Shown here piece by piece: positions 61,154 to 64,000 of a stretch of 64,000 bases of DNA. Source of the stretch: Pseudomonas sp. LB-090624 (lineage in GTDB: Bacteria; Pseudomonadota; Gammaproteobacteria; Pseudomonadales; Pseudomonadaceae); NCBI RefSeq assembly GCF_003205205.1, contig NZ_QJRL01000016.1, positions 1 to 64,000 of the forward strand, written 5' to 3'. The position numbers were made by a program, and so were the translations under genes. Position 1 is the stretch's first letter. Each line of letters starts with the position of its first letter. A model generated the notes under the pieces. That model was not told the DNA's origin and did no database searches. It saw nothing but the letters and a program-made list of their open reading frames with translations.

Positions 61154-61246
61154 ATGACCAAGGCGGGAGCTGAAAGCCGCGCCTGCAAACGCGTTCGACT
61201 GCAGGCGCAGCCTTGCGCTGCGAACGGGCGGCCAGGTCCCGGCACA

Positions 61247-62815
61247 TTACGAGTCCGCATGAACAACCAGCGTCTCTGCCACCCGGTACCCGTCACGGCC
61301 CTCGCGCTTGGCCTGGTATAGCGCCGCATCCGCTGATGCAAGCAGCGTCTGCGCCGTCACCCCCTCCCGCGCCAGGTCACCTACGGCAATTCCCGCACTG
61401 AACGACACCCGCCCCAACGGACTACCCGCATGCTCCAGCATCTGGCGTCGCAACAGTTGTTGCAACTCCAGCACCAAAAGCTCTGCGCCGCGGCCATCGG
61501 TATCGGGCAGCAGCAGGGTGAATTCCTCTCCGCCATAGCGCACCGCCAAGTCGGCCGGCCGTTTCAATACCTGGGGCAGCAACTCGGCAAAGCGCCGTAG
61601 GCACCAGTCGCCTGCGGGATGCCCGTACAGGTCGTTATAGGCTTTGAAGTAATCCAGGTCGAGCATCACCAATGCCAGCGGATAACCCTGCCGCCGCGCC
61701 CGGCGCAGTTCGGGCTCGAACACCGCATCCAGCCGCCGACGGTTACCCAGACCGGTCAGGCTATCGGTCAATGCCAGCGCTTTCAGCGTCTGGTGCGCCT
61801 GGTGCAGCGCCCGCTCGATGGTGATGCGCTCGCGTAACTGCCGCAGTACTACCCCGCCAAAGGCCGCCAGCCCGAGAAAAAACAGCAACAACACCGCCAC
61901 CGACTTGATCGCATCGTGGCGCCAGGGCGCAACGATCGACTCACGCGACAGCCCCGCTTCCACCACCAGCGGGTAGCTGGCCAGAGCACGGTATCCATAC
62001 AGCCGCGGAGTGCCATCCACCACCGCGACTGCCTCGGCTACGCCCTCCGCGGCATACGGTAAATGGTTACGGAAGATTTCGCTGCTCGACAGGCTGCGGC
62101 CTATCACCTGCTGCACGAATGGGCGGCGTACCAGGATGGTGCCGTCGCGCTTGGCCAGCACCAGCGCGCCACGCTCATCGATCTTGAAATCACCGTAGTA
62201 GCGTACGAACCATTCAACCTTGATGGTGCCAAGGAGTACGCCGGCGAAGCTGCCATCGGCATACTCCAGGCGCCTGGAAATGGGGATGATCAAGTCGCCG
62301 GTCGAACGGCTACGAACCACTGAGCCGATGCGTACACCCCGGTCGGTGTGGTTGCGATGATAGACAAAGTAATCACGGTCGGCGTTATTGGCGTTCGGCG
62401 GGATGGCCGCCTGGTCAGTAACGATCCAGCTGCCGTCCGGGCCGTACACGAACAACCCGTGCAGCTGCGGCATGATGGTCTTCTGTTGCGCCAGCAACGC
62501 ATGCAGGCGCGGCCGGTCGATACGCTCGAAGCCGTCACCCTCCAGGCGTTCAGCCAAGGCGGCGGTGATGGCATCGACCTGGCGAATGGCGTCTTCAGCA
62601 TGCTGCGCCGTTGCTCGCGCCAGGTTAGTGACCATGTTCTCGGCATTGCCGTAGGCGTGTCGGTAATCACGCCAGATGCGCCAGCCTTCCACCAGCACAA
62701 AGGCCAGCATCACCACCACCATGAAGGCCAGTACCAGGCGGAACAACGCGACCGCGCGCCCCTCCCCGGTTGCGGCGAAAAGCCCGTCGTCGTCCTGTTG
62801 CCTGGCTGCGCCCAT
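61247..62815 (-). CDS. Membrane diguanylate cyclase with CACHE sensor
   Basis: A 522-residue protein. Residues 20-45 form the first membrane helix (LFRLVLAFMVVVMLAFVLVE). A periplasmic sensor of the dCACHE type follows (DAITAALAERLEGDGF, SWIVTDQAAIPPNANNADRD), with a second membrane helix near residue 320. The cytoplasmic GGDEF domain carries RYGGEEF at about residue 430 and an inhibitory site RPAD five residues before, so c-di-GMP production with product inhibition is expected. It sits alone on the minus strand, converging on mgtC. The ligand is unknown. Confidence 0.9.
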   Translation of the reverse strand: MGAARQQDDDGLFAATGEGRAVALFRLVLAFMVVVMLAFVLVEGWRIWRDYRHAYGNAENMVTNLARATAQHAEDAIRQVDAITAALAERLEGDGFERIDRPRLHALLAQQKTIMPQLHGLFVYGPDGSWIVTDQAAIPPNANNADRDYFVYHRNHTDRGVRIGSVVRSRSTGDLIIPISRRLEYADGSFAGVLLGTIKVEWFVRYYGDFKIDERGALVLAKRDGTILVRRPFVQQVIGRSLSSSEIFRNHLPYAAEGVAEAVAVVDGTPRLYGYRALASYPLVVEAGLSRESIVAPWRHDAIKSVAVLLLFFLGLAAFGGVVLRQLRERITIERALHQAHQTLKALALTDSLTGLGNRRRLDAVFEPELRRARRQGYPLALVMLDLDYFKAYNDLYGHPAGDWCLRRFAELLPQVLKRPADLAVRYGGEEFTLLLPDTDGRGAELLVLELQQLLRRQMLEHAGSPLGRVSFSAGIAVGDLAREGVTAQTLLASADAALYQAKREGRDGYRVAETLVVHADS

Positions 62816-62965
62816 TGGAGTCCCTGGCCTTAACGCGTTTGCCGCCTTTCACTATAGTTCAGCGCCGCGCACAGAAAGCTGCGACGAAAAAGATTAAACC
62901 TTTACCCCGCTCGCCCCCTCAACCGTACGCGACACTGAGGTCGCGCCAAGGGTAAGGAGTGAAGC

Positions 62966-63466
62966 ATGAGCAGCCTATTCATGAAACGCGTCGGTTTGTC
63001 CATGGTGCTGGGCTTGGCATCGGCGCATGCATTGGCGGCCAGTTCCGATGACTTCGTCGATGCGGCAACCGAGGCCGGCATTGCCGAGGTGGTCACCGGT
63101 AACCTGGCCAAGGAAAAAAGCCAGAATGCCGACATCAAGACCTTTGCCGGGCAAATGGTCACTGACCACACCCAGGCGAACCAGAAACTCGCTGAAATCG
63201 CCCGCAAGCTCGACATTTCGGTACCGGATGACGCTGCAATGACCGACAAGGTCAAGAAGATGATCCTGGAATGGCGCGATGAATCGTTCGACAAGTCGTA
63301 CATCAACAACCAGGTCGACGCTCACGAAAAAGCGGTGGAGCTGTTCAAGAAAGAGGCTGCATCGTCGGACAAGGCTGAGCTGAAGGCTTTCGCCAGCGAA
63401 ACCCTGCCCAAACTGGAACAGCACCTGGAGCATGCCAAGGCACTTCAGGCCAAGCACGGCAAGTGA
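62966..63466 (+). CDS. DUF4142 exported protein
   Basis: A 166-residue secreted or periplasmic protein. The signal peptide (VGLSMVLGLASAHALAAS) is followed by the DUF4142 ferritin-like helical domain with DDFVDAATEAGIAEVVTGNL and FAGQMVTDHTQANQKLAEIA. The family is stress-associated in several Pseudomonas and rhizobia, but its biochemical role is unknown. The ribosome site AAGGAGTG is strong. The stop is 8 bp before the next gene start, so the pair is probably co-transcribed. Confidence 0.88.
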   Translation: MSSLFMKRVGLSMVLGLASAHALAASSDDFVDAATEAGIAEVVTGNLAKEKSQNADIKTFAGQMVTDHTQANQKLAEIARKLDISVPDDAAMTDKVKKMILEWRDESFDKSYINNQVDAHEKAVELFKKEAASSDKAELKAFASETLPKLEQHLEHAKALQAKHGK

Positions 63467-63474
63467 GGCCAGAC

Positions 63475-63726
63475 ATGAGCAACGATGCATTGAAAACCGA
63501 AGTGCTTACCCGGCTGTTGCATGCGCACCCCGAGGGGCTGGGCAAGGAAGTGCTGGATAACTACCGCGGTGAGAAAGCAGTGGCAGGCATGCTCAAGACA
63601 CTGCAGGAGGCTGGGTTGATCCAGGATGGCAGCGTGGCGGTGAACAGTGACCACCAGATCAGCGTGCACTACCCGATCAAGCTGTCGGCGGCGGGTGTCG
63701 AAGCGGCGAGACAGGCTGAATCCTGA
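63475..63726 (+). CDS. Small winged-helix-like hypothetical protein
   Basis: An 83-residue protein (LKTEVLTRLLHAHPEGLGKE, then GEKAVAGMLKTLQEAGLIQD). The helical start and the SDHQISVHYPIKLSAAGVEA ending look like a small winged-helix fold, but no family is recognised. GAGG lies upstream of the ATG. Co-transcribed with the DUF4142 gene, most likely. Confidence 0.75.
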   Translation: MSNDALKTEVLTRLLHAHPEGLGKEVLDNYRGEKAVAGMLKTLQEAGLIQDGSVAVNSDHQISVHYPIKLSAAGVEAARQAES

Positions 63727-63738
63727 GCGCGGATCGTA

Positions 63739-63763
63739 GTAGGAGCGGCTGCGCCGCTCCTAC
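63739..63763. repeat. REP-like hairpin
   Basis: GTAGGAGCGGC and GCCGCTCCTAC flank TGC, a perfect 11-bp stem typical of P. putida REP sequences (GTAGGAGCGG core). It sits between convergent genes and may terminate transcription from both. Confidence 0.75.
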
Positions 63764-63769
63764 ACGCGT

Positions 63770-63934
63770 TCAGGTGTTCTTCTCGATATCTCTGGGGGGC
63801 TTGGCCGGCCCTTGTGGGTCGACCTGTGGGTCGTCTACATCGGGCGAATCCGGGTCGAAACCCAGATCATCCTGCGTTTCAGCCTGCTCCGACGAGTGCG
63901 GCCCTTCTTTTTCAGGTGGTCGTGATCCAGTCAT
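63770..63934 (-). CDS. Small acidic hypothetical protein
   Basis: A 54-residue frame (MTGSRPPEKEGPHSSEQAET, then DDLGFDPDSPDVDDPQVDPQ) ending at a TGA beside the REP-like hairpin. The ATG has GGAGAG 8 bases upstream. The protein is acidic, rich in Pro and Asp, and probably disordered. No family is recognised. Similar short acidic proteins are common in Pseudomonas stress regions. Confidence 0.65.
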   Translation of the reverse strand: MTGSRPPEKEGPHSSEQAETQDDLGFDPDSPDVDDPQVDPQGPAKPPRDIEKNT

Positions 63935-64000
63935 GGCGTTCTCTCCGGTGGGTGTTTAAGGAAGAAAGCCCCGGCCTGGAAAAGTTTGATTAATCTGCGC

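Overview
The window looks like chromosomal DNA of a Pseudomonas putida-group bacterium. The base composition is high in G+C. The complete phenylacetate (paa) gene set is arranged as in P. putida, with the PaaX repressor and PaaY divergent from paaFGHIJK, followed by paaABCDE, an OprD-type porin and paaZ. Short REP-like hairpins of the P. putida kind sit between genes. The window lacks rRNA, tRNA and CRISPR features that I could recognise.

Region 1 (1-11.3 kb) is a mosaic and partly decayed. It holds the end of an unidentified gene, a degraded ORF, an N-terminally damaged type II dehydroquinase (aroQ), an intact DHA2-type MFS exporter, a complete IS66-family insertion sequence (tnpA-tnpB-tnpC), a glyoxalase-superfamily gene, a two-gene module of unknown function (a YaaW-like protein overlapping a coiled-coil membrane protein), and a run of frameshifted or truncated remnants, including a HEPN-like protein and an outer-membrane channel with an in-frame stop.

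Region 2 (11.3-28.7 kb) is the phenylacetate catabolon. PaaK activates phenylacetate to the CoA thioester. PaaABCE, matured with PaaD, makes the ring epoxide. PaaG isomerises it, PaaZ opens the ring and oxidises the aldehyde, and PaaJ, PaaF and PaaH carry out beta-oxidation to acetyl-CoA and succinyl-CoA. PaaI and PaaY are thioesterase-type salvage enzymes. A DUF485 protein, a sodium:solute symporter and the porin handle uptake. Three similar GTTTTGTATC-like motifs lie upstream of paaY, paaF and paaA and are candidate PaaX operators.

Region 3 (28.7-43.9 kb) carries a divergent hybrid sensor kinase and LuxR-type regulator, a formaldehyde-dehydrogenase-like enzyme, a small KGG stress protein, a very large CheB-CheR-PAS-kinase-receiver fusion, an orphan ClpP-like protease, and an operon of a DUF72 protein, an EEP-family phosphodiesterase, a ClsB-type cardiolipin synthase and a UPF0104 membrane protein. 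A metallothionein and an acidic protein follow.

Region 4 (44.1-54.9 kb) contains the bacterial non-homologous end-joining genes ligD and ku, facing each other across a four-gene cluster (acyl-CoA dehydrogenase-like, PIG-L deacetylase, methyltransferase, glycosyltransferase). A second cluster (GCS2-type carboxylate-amine ligase, methyltransferase, haem-oxygenase-like iron enzyme) follows. Neither cluster has a function I can name, and both look like small biosynthetic pathways.

Region 5 (54.9-64 kb) holds another KGG protein, an NTP/NDP-type transporter, a Tat-exported aldo/keto reductase, a DyP peroxidase, a bile-acid:sodium symporter homologue, a CrtZ-like hydroxylase, an MgtC-family membrane protein with a long leader and a likely leader peptide, a CACHE-type diguanylate cyclase, and small stress-type proteins. 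Much of regions 3-5 has the flavour of a stress or stationary-phase block.
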